A DNA stretch of 64,000 bases from Muscardinus avellanarius (taxonomy: Eukaryota > Chordata > Mammalia > Rodentia > Gliridae). Below the pieces are notes generated by a model that saw nothing but the letters and a program-made list of their open reading frames with translations, made no database searches and was not told the DNA's origin. This document shows, in pieces, positions 13,901-28,628 of the stretch. Each line of letters opens with the position of its first letter. Positions within the stretch are counted from its first letter, which is position 1. The translations under genes and the position numbers were made by a program. The stretch is from NCBI GenBank assembly GCA_963383645.1, contig OY726561.1, positions 141,381,441 to 141,445,440 on the forward strand, written 5' to 3'.

Positions 13901-16900
13901 GGGTGGAGCGCGGCGGGCACGGGTGAGGCTGGCGCAGCGCAGGGCGGGGTGCGCGGCCCAGCCCGGCCCCTACTCACTGCTCCTCAGGGATCCGTTCCAC
14001 AGCCCGCAGGGAGTGCGGGTAGCACACGTAGCTGGCCAGCGCCTGCATCAGCGAGTCCCGGATGTCTGCGGGACGGTGCGCCTCAGCAGGTACCCGGCGC
14101 GGGCCCTGGCCCCTCGCCTCATGCCCAAGTCCCCACCAAGCTGGCCCACCCCTGCCCCGTGGCGCCTCACCAGTGCCCACGATGCGGGTGTCGGCAAAGT
14201 GCTTGACGAGCACGGCTGCCAGGCGGGTCAGTGTCTCCTCGTAGCCTGCAAAGGCGGGTGGTGAGCGTGCTGGCTGGGTGGGCAGGTTTGTGTGGCTCTG
14301 AAGGCCAGTCTGGACTGGGGCTGGCATTGGGGACACCAGGCCAGGCACTTGATGGCCACCAAGCAAGGGCCAGGACACGTGCACTGTGGGGGAGGCGCAT
14401 CCTGGCGAGAGCCCTTCTCTCAGCACACAGGCCCTAGACCCCGGCGCTCAGCCTTGGTGGACCAGGACCATGCCTGTGCTGAGGCGGGGCCTAAGCTCCC
14501 AGCTGACCCCGTCATGAACTGCTAGGCCCAGCCTGGCATCATTACAGCCCCAGCCCCCGCCCCTGCTCTAACTTACGGGCTATGACCCGTACCAGGGCAA
14601 CAGCTGGGGTAGGGTCCAGCTGACTGGGGCCACAGCTACTCCCCCGCACCAGGAAGGAAGTAAAACCGGGGGACCCCACCACTGCTCTTCTCCCGGCACC
14701 CGGGGGGGCTGCTGGTTCAGGGCAGAGGACGAACGAGTGCTTCACACAGGGAGCCACAGCACAGGCCTTGCCTCCCTCCTTCCCACCACGTGCTGCGGCC
14801 ACAGATGGCTGTCGTGTTGTGGGGTTCTTTTTTGGTACTGAAGATGGAACCCAGGGGCATTCTACCTCTGAGCTCCATCCCCAGCCCAATTTTCTTTCTT
14901 ATTTGGAAACAGGGTCTTGCTAGGTTGACCTCACTAGTGCTGAGACTGTCCTTGAGCTGTGATCCTCCCGCCTCAGCCTCCCACGCACTGCGATTTCAGG
15001 CTGCGCCACTGTGCACAGCTCGGAGGCTCTGTAAAGGCCCCTCCTGCCCTCCTGCCCTCCCAGCTTGAGTGCTCCGTCACCTGGGAGCTCCTCCATGCTG
15101 TGCACGGGGCCGAAGTAGTTCTTGAGGGCGCTGTAGCTGTTGATGGCCACGCTCAGGTAGAACTCAGGCACAAAGGCAAAGAGCGCACCCGTGCGGTCGC
15201 TGTGCTCGATGGTGCGCAGGCAGACGCGCAGCAGCCAGTAGATGTCCAGCATTTTCTCCTGTGGGGGGAACGGGGCGCTGCTGGGCTCTCACTACAAGGG
15301 GGTCAACATGTCCCCGGGGTGACGGGGCGACGCGGACTAGGCCCAGGGAGCGCAGGCAGGGCGATAGAGCCCGCAGCGGGAAGGGCCGTCCAGCGCAGCG
15401 CGAAGGCAGCTGCTGCCCTGACCAGAGCTCCGGGAGAGCTCAGTGAGGACAGTGAGGCCCATCCGGGCCCACAGCGGCCGAATTGGGGCCGTGCTGAGGG
15501 GCTGAGAGGTCAGAGGAAAGGCCGTGCCGGAAACAGAGCCACAGAGGTACAGGGCAAGCGGCTTGGCAGGCGTGTGCCAGAGGCCCAAGAGGGCAGGGCA
15601 CAAAGGCTCCAGACCCAACCATGCCCGGCCCGCGGCCAGACAGCGAGGTCGGGAAGGCAGCTGCTTGCGGCCACGGCCAGCTCACCTGGGAGTAGACGGT
15701 GGCGTGGACCCAGGCAAGACGGCGGCTCAGGAGGTCCAGCTTTTCTGAGAAAACTTTCTGGCTCTTGGTTAACTCTGCAAGGATATCCTTCCTCTGCCAC
15801 CCAAGGGGAAAAGAGGACGTCAGGACAGGGCTGTGCCCAGGGGTCCCAGCCGGGCAGCCGGGCAGGGGCCCTTCTAGCTCCTGGGCAGGTGTGGGGTTGG
15901 GTTCCATTCTTTGCGTTCTCCTCGCCGCTGACTGGTAACCCTGAGCAAATCCCAGAGGACGGCCATGCTGTCCCCTCAGGACTGGAAGGGAGGCCCAGCT
16001 GGGGCATGGGAACCTGGGTCAGAGCACCCAGGAAGCCAGAATGAGTCATGGCTTCAGCAGCTGGCCTGGCTGAGGCCCCGGTGAGCATGGAGGCAGGGAG
16101 GCCTGCCAGGGAGGACTGGCGGCTTTCTGCTGACTCCCGCCACAGCAGCAGGGAGCACTCAGAGAGGATGCATAATTGATGAGGAGGGCGCTGGCTGGTG
16201 CAGTGGGCGGGGCGCCTGGCACCAGCAGTGGCTGGCTGAGGGCATGGCCAGGGCAGGGGTGGGACAGGCACGGTGGGCCAGAACCACGGCTCACCCAGCG
16301 GCTCTTACCCGCCGGGGGCAGCGACGGAGCTTGTCCTCTGTGTCCCTCAGGGCCATGGCGTACTCGCTGACGTCATCGGACACGCCCACCATCTACAGCA
16401 GTGCGACCAGAGTGCGGGTGGCTGGGCTCCCACCAGGCGCCTTCAGACCCGCCCCACCCCGCCCCACGGTCCACCTGGGTGCAGGATGTGTCCTCCCACA
16501 AAGGGAGACAGGCCAGCCGCGCCAAAGCAGCCCCGCCGCGCCACACCGCCCTCCCAGAGCCCAGCGCGGACCAGTGCAGACCTTGCCCAGTTGCTGGTGC
16601 ACGCCGAGGTTGTACATCATGACGGCACCGTCCAGCACCTCCAGCAGCGAGTTCTCCGTGAGCGGCTGCTCGGGCTCCTCCGGGGGCCGCCCCAGCAGCA
16701 GCCCCTCATTCCAGTGGCTGCCCTCAACTGGGGAGCAGAGGGAGGCTGGGGTCAGGACCAGGACTGGCCACAGGGTTTCTCCTATGCCTGGCAGCCTGGG
16801 AGGGCCTCACAGCAGGGCAGAGTGCCCTATAGGGGCGGGGTGGGTGCAGGGTGAGGCCCTGCAGCGCCAGCACCTATTTCTGGAGCATTGATTTCTTGCT

Positions 16901-19900
16901 TTGGGACTGTGCCTCCCGCGCCCTCAGGATGCTGCTGGGCAGGCGGGGGGGGCACTCCGCCTGCTGCGGTGGGGGCTGGACACAGCCTCAGCAGCCACCC
17001 GGCACTCACTGTCCTCTCGGGTCCTCTGCTCCACGCTCAGCGTGCGGACCTTCACTTTCTCCGAGGTGCTCAGGGGCCGCCGGGGGGTCATGAGGCTCAC
17101 AGCTGCTGTGCTGAGGAAGCGGTTGGCCCGGCCCAGGGTTGGAGAACTGAGCCAGCCGGGCCTGGGCAGGGGCAGCGCCGCCCCCATGGCCAGGGCCTGC
17201 AGGGGGCGCTACAGTAGAGAAAGGCGGGTCGCAATTCAGTCCCCAGGACAGACCCACTCCCTCCTCACCCAGGGCACAGGCGCCCACCAGGCTCTGACGC
17301 ACCTGGGCCGCAGATGGGCTTGGCTCCTCGTCCTCGTCCAGGTCATCCATGGTGGCCGCCTGGAGCTCCAGGGGGTCAATCACAATGTTGGCCTTGGAAG
17401 CAAGGTCATCTAGGAGGAGCAGCGGGGTGGGGATCTCAGGCCAGTGCTGAGGAGCGGAGCCTAGGCGGGCGCCAGGATGGCCAGGGGCGCTGCAGGCCAG
17501 GCATTGCTCCGAGGCGCCCTGCACTACCCGCCCCCGCTTCTCTCTGCGTCCCAGACGCCAGCGGCTGCTCAGGAGCAGGAGAGCTGGCCCCGCTGCACCT
17601 CACTGCTCACCACCGTGTCCCAGCTTCATGTGCCCAGAGCCTCTCCTACTGCCTGCCCCCTTTTCTGGTACTGAGAATTAAACGCAGGGGCATCCTACCT
17701 CTGACTTGCACCGCCCAGTCCTATTTCATATTTTGAGACAGGGTCTTACTAAGTCGCTGAGGGTCTCACTAAATTGCCGAGGCTGGCCTTGATTCTCCTG
17801 CCTTAGCCTCCCAAGTACTGGGAGTACAGGTGTGCCCTGCCTCACGTACTTCCTAGTCCACCCACCGCGGCCCATCCCATCCATGCAGGCAGGGCACCTG
17901 TACACTCACCTCAAGAGCCCACAGTTCCCAAGAGCGCACCCCTTCACAGTGCTCCCCATCCCCAGGAGGTGCCGAGGGAGGGAGACTGCTGGACCCAGGA
18001 CCAGCGCCAGCCACCCCACGGTAAAGACTCGAGCGCCCCCTGCTGGCACAGGGCAGCTCAGCCTGCGGCAGAGCCCTCACCCCACAGGCTGGGACGCGCA
18101 CCTTTGAGGGTCTTCCGAAGGTGTGAGAGGAGGCCCCCAAGGCGCTGCAGGTCGAAGTAGTCCACCTTGCCATTATAGAAGATCTGAGGTGGGATGTAAG
18201 CCTCTGCGAGGAGTCGGAAGCCGCCGCAGTCAGGGCTCAGCAGGACCCGCCTCGGGCCCTGTCCACTCTGCCCAGCACCGGGACCTCTGGTGTGGTGGAC
18301 GGCGCAGCCTTTCCACCCCTCTAAACTCCAGGCTAGTGCCAACAACTGACCAACTTGGGATGAAGGGGGCATTCTCAGCAGCTGGTCGCTTGGGCAAGCA
18401 GCAGAGTGCGCAGCCCTGAACTTAGGAGATATGCTCCAATCCGGGCTGGGCAGGACTCCCTCTGACCCTGGAGGCTCTGTCCACTAAACGCATGGCCCCC
18501 AGGACCCTCCCCAGGCGGCCCCACAAAGGACCACACAAAGAGCTGGGTGGGCTAGGGCTAACAACGGGAGCCCATAGCCGGCGGGGGCCTGTGGGGAGTT
18601 GGAAAAACATGCCCGTTCCTGGAGTGAAGCAGCAGCCGCGGGCAGGGAGGGGCTGGGCGCGACCCCCGCCTCCCACCGCCCGCCTCACTGGCCGGCCAGG
18701 GCGCTCACCCTCGCTGGAGGAGGACAGGGGGTCAGCAGCCTTGTGCTCGTCCCAGTAGCTGCGCAGGGCCGAGATCAAGCGGTGCAGAAAGCAGACCATG
18801 TACTCTGGGGGGCAGAGCACGGGCGCGCTCTGTGGACAGCGCGGCATAGTGTCAGCGCCCGCCGCCCGCAGCCAGCAAGGCAGGGGGGACGAGGCAGGAG
18901 AGAGGCGCCCAGAGTCCAGGCACAGCCCCGCGGCTGCCCTCGATGCTTACCCCCCGGCCACTGGCGTTCTCCTGCAGAAATTTCCGGAACTTGCTTAGGA
19001 AGATGTACCTAGAGGCTTCGCCCTTCCAGGAGGGAGAGGCGAGACTGTGATGAGCTGGTGCTCAGCACTCCCCAGCCCCCACGCGGGAGTCTGGGAGCCA
19101 CTCACCCCGTTGCCATCTTTATTGTCCAACAGCAGCTTCAGGATCTGGACCTGGAGTTCTTCCACCACTGTGGGGGGACACGGCCTTAGCCCCACCACCG
19201 GGGTCCCCGAGCCCAGTGGGGCAGGTCGCTACCACGTGCGTACTCGGCCCCGCCCCTCCCTGGCCAGTGGGCCAGACCTCCAATGTGCTTCTTGAGCCTT
19301 TGGCAGCCACGTTCATAGGCCCGCCGACGCAGCCGCCCCTCGGTGGGCTCCTCCTCCTCCTCGCCCTCTCTGCCCTGGAAGACAGCAGGCCGCTTCAGAA
19401 CCGAGACCCCACCCGGCCTCCCTGGGCCTGCAGGTGTGAGCCCCCATGCAGCCCACCCACCTCTCTGCTGGAACGGTGGGGCCACCAGGTGGTGGGGATG
19501 AGCTCCTGCAGGCCGGCCTCCTCCACGCGCAGGGGGCTCTTGATGTAAAAGAAGACGACAGACCGGAGCACGTCGAAGCTGGAGGTCGTCAAGGCAGGGC
19601 TTGGCTCACCAAGGGCACCCTGCACACCCACGGAGGCCCTCAGAAGCCCACCTGATACACCCACCACCAAGGGTGCCATTGTCTCCCCAGACCTTGGAAA
19701 GGGCTCTGGCAGTCAAACCCTGGAGGTGCTTAATAGACCTGTGGCTGGAACAGAGCTGGGCGGGCTGGAGGAGGGGTCTGGAGGCCTCTTCCAGGGAGGC
19801 CAGGCCCCTGCCTCCCAGCCTGGCTTCTCCTCAAGGCTAGAAGACCCCAGACTGAGCGGAGGCTCGGAGCTTAGCTTCCTGCTAGGGGCCAATGCCAGGG

Positions 19901-22900
19901 TCCCTGCCTCCTCGCACAGCTCTCTACCCAGGGAACAGGAAGGGCTCACAGGAGGACCGTGTGGGACCTGGGCAGGAATGCAGGGTGCTGGCTGCACACA
20001 CCCCACATAGCACAGAGCCCCAGTCAACCAGGAAGTGGGCACAGACCAGGGCTTGGCTCTGGGCCTCCCGGGCCTTTCTTAGGATCCCTGGTCAGATGGA
20101 CACTGCTCTCCAGCCTGTACTGACCCAGAGGGAACTACACGGCTGGCATGCCCACAGTGTGGGAGGATACAGGACGTTGCTAAGCAGAAACTTGCGGGAC
20201 TTCTCATGCCTCAGGATGGACATGGTGAGCCGCAGGTAGTGGACCTGTGGAGACAGATGCTCAGGAGAAGTGCCCGGAGCCCAGGTGCTCGGGCAGCAGC
20301 AGGGCACTCACCTGCAGGCCCAGGTCTGGGACGATGGGTGAGAAGCGGTACAGCCGCAGCAGAGACATCATCAGCTGCTTGAGGCAGTCCTGTATCTCAT
20401 AGTCCTGGGGAGAGACACAAGATAGCCACTCGAGCCTGACCCAGACCCTCCCCAGCCCAGAGGACCTGATGCCCGCCTGCCTGGCCAGCCTCACCTCCAT
20501 GAAGAGCCACAGGAGGTCCAGGACCTGGTGCACCATATACTGCGCCTGTGCAGGCGTGCCTTGCTCCAGGGCATCCAGCAGGAAGCTCACGAGCACGGCC
20601 TCCACCAGGTACACCTTGCGCTGCACAGGGCAGGCGGGTGAGGGAGCATCCTCTGCCCCGCTCTGCACGGGGCACCCTGGCCTGGCGTGGCCAAGGTGAA
20701 GGGTCTTCGCATCTTAGGCCCCTCAAACAGCCCCAACACAGAGGCACGCCCTTCTGGGTGATGGAGGGACGGAAGGGCCACCTCCCCACAGCCCTTCACA
20801 GCACTGAAACACAGTTCCCTTCGCCTGTGGCACCCTGATGCCCCCAGCACCGCAGTCCCCAGGTGAAGGCCCGGCACACGGGACCAGCTGGCTGATGCTA
20901 TAGGCCCGGCCTAGCATGTCAGCACAGTGGGCATCTGTCCCTCCCCCGCTGCCCTCTCACCAGGAGCGGTGCGAAATGATGGAAGATGTGGGCCAAGGTG
21001 AGGAGGACGGTGGGCTGGCCCCGCGGCTGCCACTGGGAACTCTCCTTCTCCACCAGCCGCCCTTCCTGTGAGCAGGGGAGAAGCCCTAAGGAAGCAGGCC
21101 CAGCAGGGCCCAGCCAGCACAGCCCAGACCCGGGCTCACCATGACGTCTAGCTCCACACCAAGCACTGCCCGGAAGCAGCCCAGCAGCCTCTGCGCCCGC
21201 ACCAGGTCAGCACATGGTGGGTCCTGCAGGGGGCGGAAGCCCGCGACTGGGTAGGTATCACAGAGTTAAGCCAGCAACGCCAGACCTGCAGCTCAGACCA
21301 CCCTCTCCACGGAGCCCAGCGAGGATGTGTAGGGCTCCAGCACACGGCACCTGTGCCCGGTTTGCATCTCAATTCCCACAGTTCTGGGGGCAAAACTTCT
21401 CCTGCTGGGTTTTTGTTTGTTTTGCGGTACTTGGGATGGAACCCAGGGGCATTTGACCTCTGAGCTACACCCCCTGCCCTATTTTTTTTAATTCTTTATT
21501 TTGAAACAAGGGCCTCACTAAGTAGCTGAGGCTGTCCGCAAACTACACAAACCGCAATCCTCCGGTTTCAGATTCCCAAATGCTAGGATTGCAAAGCGTG
21601 CGCCACCGCCCAGCCCCTCCACCCCTTTTTTAACTTCCGACTCTGAATAGGGTTTCACGAGGTTGCTGAGAGTCTCACTACTTGCTAAGACTGGTCTTGA
21701 ACCCGCGGCCCGCCTGTCTCGGCCTCCCAAGTACCGGGATTACAGGTGTGCGCCACCAGGCCCGGCTGCTTCCTGTCCTTCGTCTGCACAATGGGACGAC
21801 AGTACCCTCCTAACCTCCTAACAAGGCTGCCGCAGGGCCCACTGTCCCAGGCCCACCTGTCCACTCCTCACAGCAGCCAGGGTCTGCCACCAGCCCACAG
21901 TGCTGTGGAACCCTCATTCTAGGTGCCAAGCCCCCCACAGCCATCTCCCCAAAATGATATCGCAGAGGACGGCTGCCAAAGTTGAAGGCCACGGACTCCT
22001 TGAAAGACAGGCTGATGGCTGGGAAGTAGGCCATGCCCAGGCCTCTCGACAGGTTCTCAAAGGCAGTGCCCAGAGACACGCCATTCCTGGGAAAGAAGGC
22101 GGGCCTGTGAGCCAGTGCAGGGAGGATGTGCTGCCCGCCACAGGCTGCCAGACTCAGCCAGCCCTCACAGGGACAAGCGGCTTGGGGGCAGCCCCGGAGA
22201 CTCACAGGCAGAAGGACAGGGTCCCGTCATCCAGGTCGATCAGGCAGCTAACGATGTCCCCCGCTGCCCATGCCTGCAAGAGAGGGGCCTCAGAGGGGCC
22301 CACCGCGCGCCCCAGCTACCCTTCCAGAGCCGGAGAGGTCCTCCGGGTGTGCTCCCGGTGAGCCGCAGGCCAGTCCCGGGCTGGTGAGCACGGGCCCTGG
22401 CCTCACCTTGCCATAATTCGTCGTGGTCACATTCCATTTGCGCACTCGGTTCCCGTCATAGGCATAGGAGTTGTGTGTGTCACCAACGCCCTCCTGAGGA
22501 GGCAGAGCCTGTGAGGCTGGGGGCACACCCTTGGGCACAGGGAGGTGGGCGGGGAACGTGGGACAGCCCTCCTGAGGGCCTTCCCGTGGGCACCTCCTGG
22601 TTGAAGCGGCAGTTGATGGTGCACCAGCCGATCTGCATGAGCCCCTGGGAGGAGATGAGCACCTCGTAGACCCACTTCCCTGCAAAGGCGGAGTCGCGTC
22701 AGCAGGCACGGAGCTGTTCTCGCCTGGCCCAGCAGGCGCTGGCCAATGCAGGCTCACCTTTGTACACGCACGTGGTGGAGCGGATGGTGCCAAAGTTGCT
22801 GTGTCCGATCACCTGGGTGTAGAAGGGGGTGGTGAGCTCTGTCCCAGGCGCAAAGACCCATCGCCGCCAAGCCAGTCCCAGGGTGCTGGATGGCCGTGGC

Positions 22901-25900
22901 CATCAGGAGGCTCTGGGCCGGGGACGTGAGCGGAGGGCTGGGGGCTGGGTGGCACCGAGGCTCCAGGGCTGTGCAGGAGGAGTTAAGCCAGACACCGATA
23001 CCATGGGCTGGCTCCTGTCAGGAGCTATAGCTGCGACCCCAGCAGGACGAGCGGAGGGCATAGCGGGAGGAGCCAGACAGGGCCACGCGCCCCACTCACC
23101 CCCAGGAGGTCGTCGTCCACCAGGAGAAGCCCCTCAAAGCCCCCAGTATGGTCCAGGACCACTGTGGAGGGGCCCAGGCGCCCATCGCCATGTCCTGAGG
23201 GAAGCAGTGTGGTCAGAGGCTCTGGGGCCACCCCACACCCCAGGCCGCCTCAGAGGACCCCACGTACCCTGGCTCTCCTCGCCCTCATCCACCTGCAGCA
23301 GCTGGTCCAGATGCTCTGGCAGGTTCTGGAAGTTCAGGGATTTCCTGTGAAGAGAAAAACCAGCCAGATACTAGACCCTCTCAACTCTCTTCCTGTGCTT
23401 CAGAGGGTGGCTGCCTGGACTCCAGAGAAAGGACTCTGCCCATCCTAGGCTCTGGGCTCCCGACTTGGCCGGAGGCTGGGTGAGCCACTAAACTAAAAAC
23501 CACAACTGGGCCAATTCAATATGTACACCTCAGGGGGACCATCAAAAACAGGAGCCCTCTCAGACAGGCGTGGGGTGCACACCTATAATCCCAGTACTTG
23601 GAAGGCTGAATCAGGAGAATTGCAGGTTCAAGGCCAACCTCAGCAAAGCATCAGGACTCTCAGCAACCTAGCAAGACCCTGTTTCAAAACAAAAATTTAA
23701 AAAAAATTGCCACCAAGCATGGTGGCACATGCCTGTAACCTCAGGACTTGGGAGGCTGAGACAGGAGGATCGCAGGTTCAAGGACAGCCTCAGCAAGCAG
23801 TGAGACTTCCCCCATCCTAGTGAGACCCTGTTTCCAAATAAGAAATAAAGTCAAGCTGGGGATATAGCTCAAAAGTAAAATGCCTCTCTGGGTTCAATTA
23901 CCAGTACCAAAAAAAAAAATAAAAATTTTTTTTAAAATTAAAAAGGGCTGGGTGTGTAGCTCAGAGGTAAACAGCCCCTGGGTTCCGTCACCAGCACCAC
24001 ACACACACAGGCACACATGCATGCACACATACACACAGCCCTCTCTAAGCTTTAATCCCCTCACCTGCAGGAAGGAGGGGGAGATTCCAAGGAAAGCCCA
24101 CTTTGACGGGGTATGTTGACTATGGGTGAGAGAGGAGGGCTGGAGGAACGCCAATCCCCAGGGTGGCCACTTAGTGTAGCCACCACTAATCCCACCACAC
24201 ACCCAGGGGTTTGAGTTGGGCAGCACAAAGGGCTCTGCCCTGTTCTCCCCTGCCCACAGTGGCCAGCACGGCACGTGGCCCAGAGGAGCTGGGCAAACCT
24301 GCCTGGGCAGCCACCACGCCTTCTCAGGACACAGCCCGGAGCGGAAAGGGCACTGCTGCACGCTGGCCAACACCAGCCTGAGCTCAGTGCTGAGAATAGC
24401 AGGCAACAGGGTGCTGGCCCCAGCAGGGCTCAGCAGAGTGGGCGCTGTGCCACATGGGTGCACCTGCTCCTCTGCCTTTAAGCCCAGTGCCTACTGTACC
24501 CACCCACCCAAACAGCGAGCCCAAGCACTGACTCCCACAAGAACCACAACCCAGGCTCAGGGACACCCTGGCTGCCTGAGGTGGAGGCCTGGAGGCAGCT
24601 CTGCCATGAGATGCCCAACCAGTGGCAACGGAGGCTGAAGCAGGCCCATATCTGAGCCCCGTAGGCCCAGGGTAAGGGCGGCTTCCTCAGAGGCGCTCTC
24701 ACAAGCCCACACCTCGAGGGCTGCACCTGGACTCGTCCTGGGAGCAGGCGGCACGCAGGACCTGGGCAGCCGGCCTGAGAGCCTCCACTGAGTTCCCGCA
24801 GCACACCCTGTGGCCACGCCAGTGCCTACCTGCCCTCGGGACCTGCCAGGCCTGGCCCAGGCTGACTGCCCCGCACCTGGCAGTGCAGCACCTGCAGCAG
24901 CAGGACCACCTCTGCTTCCGTACGAGGCGGGGACCAGAGGGCCCCGTGAACACACCAGGCTGGGCTTGGGGTACGGGTGGACAGTACTCCCTCACACCAG
25001 AACCTTCTGACCACCAGCCACTTCCACAGAGCAGGCAACCAAGACTGCCTAGGGCCCTGACCAAAAAGCAGAGGCTGCGAAGGAAGGACAGAAGAGCTAA
25101 GGCCGGCAAGGGGGCAGAGGCAGGGACGCCCACACCCGGCGAAGCAGCCCGCCCACATAATCCTGCGGAGAATCTATCTAGTCTTTTTTTATTGTTGTTG
25201 TTGGTACTGAGGATTGAATCCAGGAACATACTTCCTCTGAGCTATAGCCCCAGCCTGATTTTTTTTTACTTCAAAACAGAGTCTTGCTAAGTTGCAGGGG
25301 CTAGTCTCCAACCTATGATCTGTCTCAGCCTCCCAAGGACTGGGGTTACAGACGAGCACCACCACATCCAGCTAGCAACAGTTTTTTGTTTTTTTGGTAA
25401 TACTGGGGGTGGAACCCAGGGGCTTTTTACCTCCGGGCTACACTCCCAGACCTATTTTATATTTTATTGGAAACAGGGTCTCACTAAGTTGCTGAGAGCC
25501 TCACTAAGTAGCTGAGGCTGGTTTTGAACCCGTGCGATCCTCCTGTCTCAGCCTCCCAAGCGCGAGGATTAGAAGCGTGCGCCACCATGCCTGGCCTAGC
25601 AACAGTTTTAAAAGGGAGAGCAATTCAAACTCTCTAGCCACAAGACTGCAACCCTCAGCGGCTTGAGCACCACTGACAAAAGCCACATCCCTCCAAGGCA
25701 AGCCCTCCGGCCCCAAAAGATGCTACCAAAATCAATTCATAATGTGGAAAAGTACTCATGGGACAAAGTTTGATAATGAAAATAGGATTCAAATGGTTAT
25801 AATTTTTTTTCCAGTACTGGGGATGGAACCCAGGGGCATTTGACCTCCAAGCTACACCCCTCCCTTGCCCTATTTTTTATTCTTATTTTGAAATGGGGTC

Positions 25901-26025
25901 TCACTAAGTTGCAGAGGGCCTCACTAAGTAGCGAAGGCTATCCGTGAACCATGACCCTCTGGTCTCAGCCTCAGGATGCTGGGATTACAAGCGTGCACCA
26001 CCATGCCTGGCTAAATGGTTATACA

Positions 26026-26064
<39 letters not shown>

Positions 26065-28046
26065 TACTGGGGGTAGAACCCAGGGGCTTTTCTACCTTTG
26101 GCTATACTCCCAGACCTATTTTTTATATATATGTTTTATTTGGAAACAGTCTCAGTAAGTTGCTGAAAGCCTCACTAAATAGCTGAGACTGGCCGCAAAC
26201 CTGCGATCCTCCTGTCTCAGCCTCGCAAGCGCTGGGATTATAAGAGTGTGCCACCATGCCCGGCTGAATGGTTATACATTTTTGGAGCTGGGCATGGTGC
26301 ACACTTGTGATCCCAGTACTTGGGAGGCTGAGACAGGAGGATCGCAGGTTTGCGGGCAGCCTCAGATACTTAGTGAGGCCTTTTTCAACTCAGTGACATC
26401 CTGTTTCCAAAATAAAGACTAAAAAGCCGGATGTGGTAGTGCAGGCTTATAATCCGGGCATGGTGGCGTGCACTTGTAATCCCAGCACTTGGGAGGCTGT
26501 GACAGGAGGATCGCGCAGCCTCAACTACTTAGTGAGCCAGCTTCAACTACTTAGTGAGGCTCTCACTAACTACTTAGGCTCTCAGCAACTTAGTGAGACT
26601 CTGTTTCCAAATAAAATATAGGTCTGAGAGTGTAGCCGGAGGTAGAAAAGCCCCTGCGTTCTACCCCCAGTACCACACACACTTAAAAAAATGTTATGGG
26701 AAATGACAGAATTATCTGTCCTATTTTCTTTTTCTTCTTTGATTTAAGAAGGGCATTAGCTAGCCCGGTTTGGTGGCGCATGCTTGTAATCCCTGCGCTT
26801 GGGAGGCTGAGACAGGAGGATCGCACAGGTTCGAAGCCAGCCTTAGCCATTTAGTGAGGCTCTCAGCAACTTAGTGAGACCCTGTTTCTAAATAAAATAT
26901 AAAATAGGTCTGGGAGTGTAGCTCAGAGGTAGAAGGCCCCTGGGTTCCATCCCCCTTACCACCAAAAATAAAAATAAATAAAAAGAATGAAGGAATGAAT
27001 GAAATGTTCCCTACCTAATGGCAGTGATAATTTCACAGGTTATATACATATTCAAACTTATAATTTAATGTACTTTTTTGTGTTTGATACTGGGGATTAA
27101 ACCCAGGGGCACTCGCCGGGTGTGGTGGCGCATGCCCCCGCGCTTGGGAGGCGCAAACAGGATCGTGCAGGTTCAAAGCCAGCCGCACTGGCTTAAGAGA
27201 CCCTGTTTCCAAATTTATTTTTTATTTTTATTTATTTATTTATTTTTTGCGGGGCTGGGGCTAGAACCCAGAGGCATTTGACCTCCAAGCTACAACCCCT
27301 GCCCAATTTTTTTAAATTCTTTTATTTTGAAACAGGGTCTCACTGAGTTGCCAAGGGCCTCACTAAGTGGCTGAGGCTGTCTGTGAGCCTCCCTAATGCT
27401 GGGATTACAAGTGTGCGCCAGCACACATTATACCTCCAAGCTACACGTCCAGCCCAATTTTTTATTCTTTATTTTGAAACAACTCGCCAGGTGTGGTAGT
27501 GCACGCTTGTAATCCTCGCGCTTGGGAGGCGGAGACAGGAAGATTGCGCAGGTTCAAAGCCAGCAGCGCTGGCTTAAGAGACCCTGTTTCTAAAAATAAA
27601 AAATAGGTCTGGGAGTGTAGCCCGGAGGTAGAAGGGCTTCCAGGAACCCCAGTACCACCAAAAAAAAAAAAAAAGGAAAAAAAAAAAGAAACAACTAAGT
27701 TGTGGAGGGCCTAAGTAGCTGAGGTTAGTCACCAACCTGTATCCTCCTGTCTCAGCCTCCCAAGTACTAAGACTACAAGCATGCATCACTATGCCAGGCT
27801 ACTTTTTAAAATTATTTATTTATTTTTATTTATTAACTTTTCTGTGGTACTAGGGATTGAATCTAGAGGAATTCTACCTCCGAGTTACATCCCCAGCCTG
27901 ATTTCATTTCTTATTTAGAAACAGGGTCTCGCTAGGTTGATAAGACTCTCACTGCTTGTTGAGTCTGCCTTCAAAACTGCAATCCTTCTGTCTCAGCCTC
28001 TCAAGTACTGGAATTACAAACATGCACCACTATGCCCAGATTTTTA

Positions 28047-28089
<43 letters not shown>

Positions 28090-28580
28090 GGGTCTGGGAA
28101 TGGAACCCAGGGGCATTCTACATTCGAGCCAAACCCCCTGCCCTATTTTTTATTCTTTATTTTGAAACAGGGTCTCACTGAGTTGCAGAGAGCCTAAGTA
28201 GCTGAAGCTGTCTGCGAACTGCGATCCTCCGGTCTCAGCCTCCCTGTCTCAGCCTCCCGAATGCTGGGATTACAAGCGCCACCACACCCGGCTGTGTGTT
28301 TTGTTTTGAAACAGTGTCTTACTAGGTTGTTGAGAGTCTCACTACTTGTGGAGGCTGGCTTTGAAGCTACAGTCCTCCTGTCTCAGCCTCCCAAGTACTG
28401 GAATAACATTATAGAGTTTATTTTATATTTTATTTTATCTGGTGGTACTGGGGTTCCTGGAAGCCCTTCTACCTCTGGGCTACACTCCCAGACCTATTAT
28501 TTATGTATGTATGTATGTATGTATGTATGTATATACATATATATATATATACACACACACATATATGTATATATACACAT

Positions 28581-28628
<48 letters not shown>

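Noticed and set aside
14959..16044. Forward-strand 361-codon frame in the RNF123 region
   Set aside because: It lies opposite confirmed RNF123 exons (15081-15258, 15686-15793) and covers introns. The composition is GC-driven and there is no recognisable domain.
21224..21939. GT-AG alternative for the RNF123 intron (donor at 21938, acceptor before GACCCACC)
   Set aside because: It stays in frame but replaces a conserved segment with HFGEMA. The AT-AC reading restores the expected sequence and has a branch site.
23940..24000. tRNA-like boxes in the many TAGCTCAGAGGTAG / GGTTC segments as tRNA genes
   Set aside because: The acceptor and anticodon arms cannot fold, and each lies at the 3' part of a SINE. 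They are tRNA-derived repeats.
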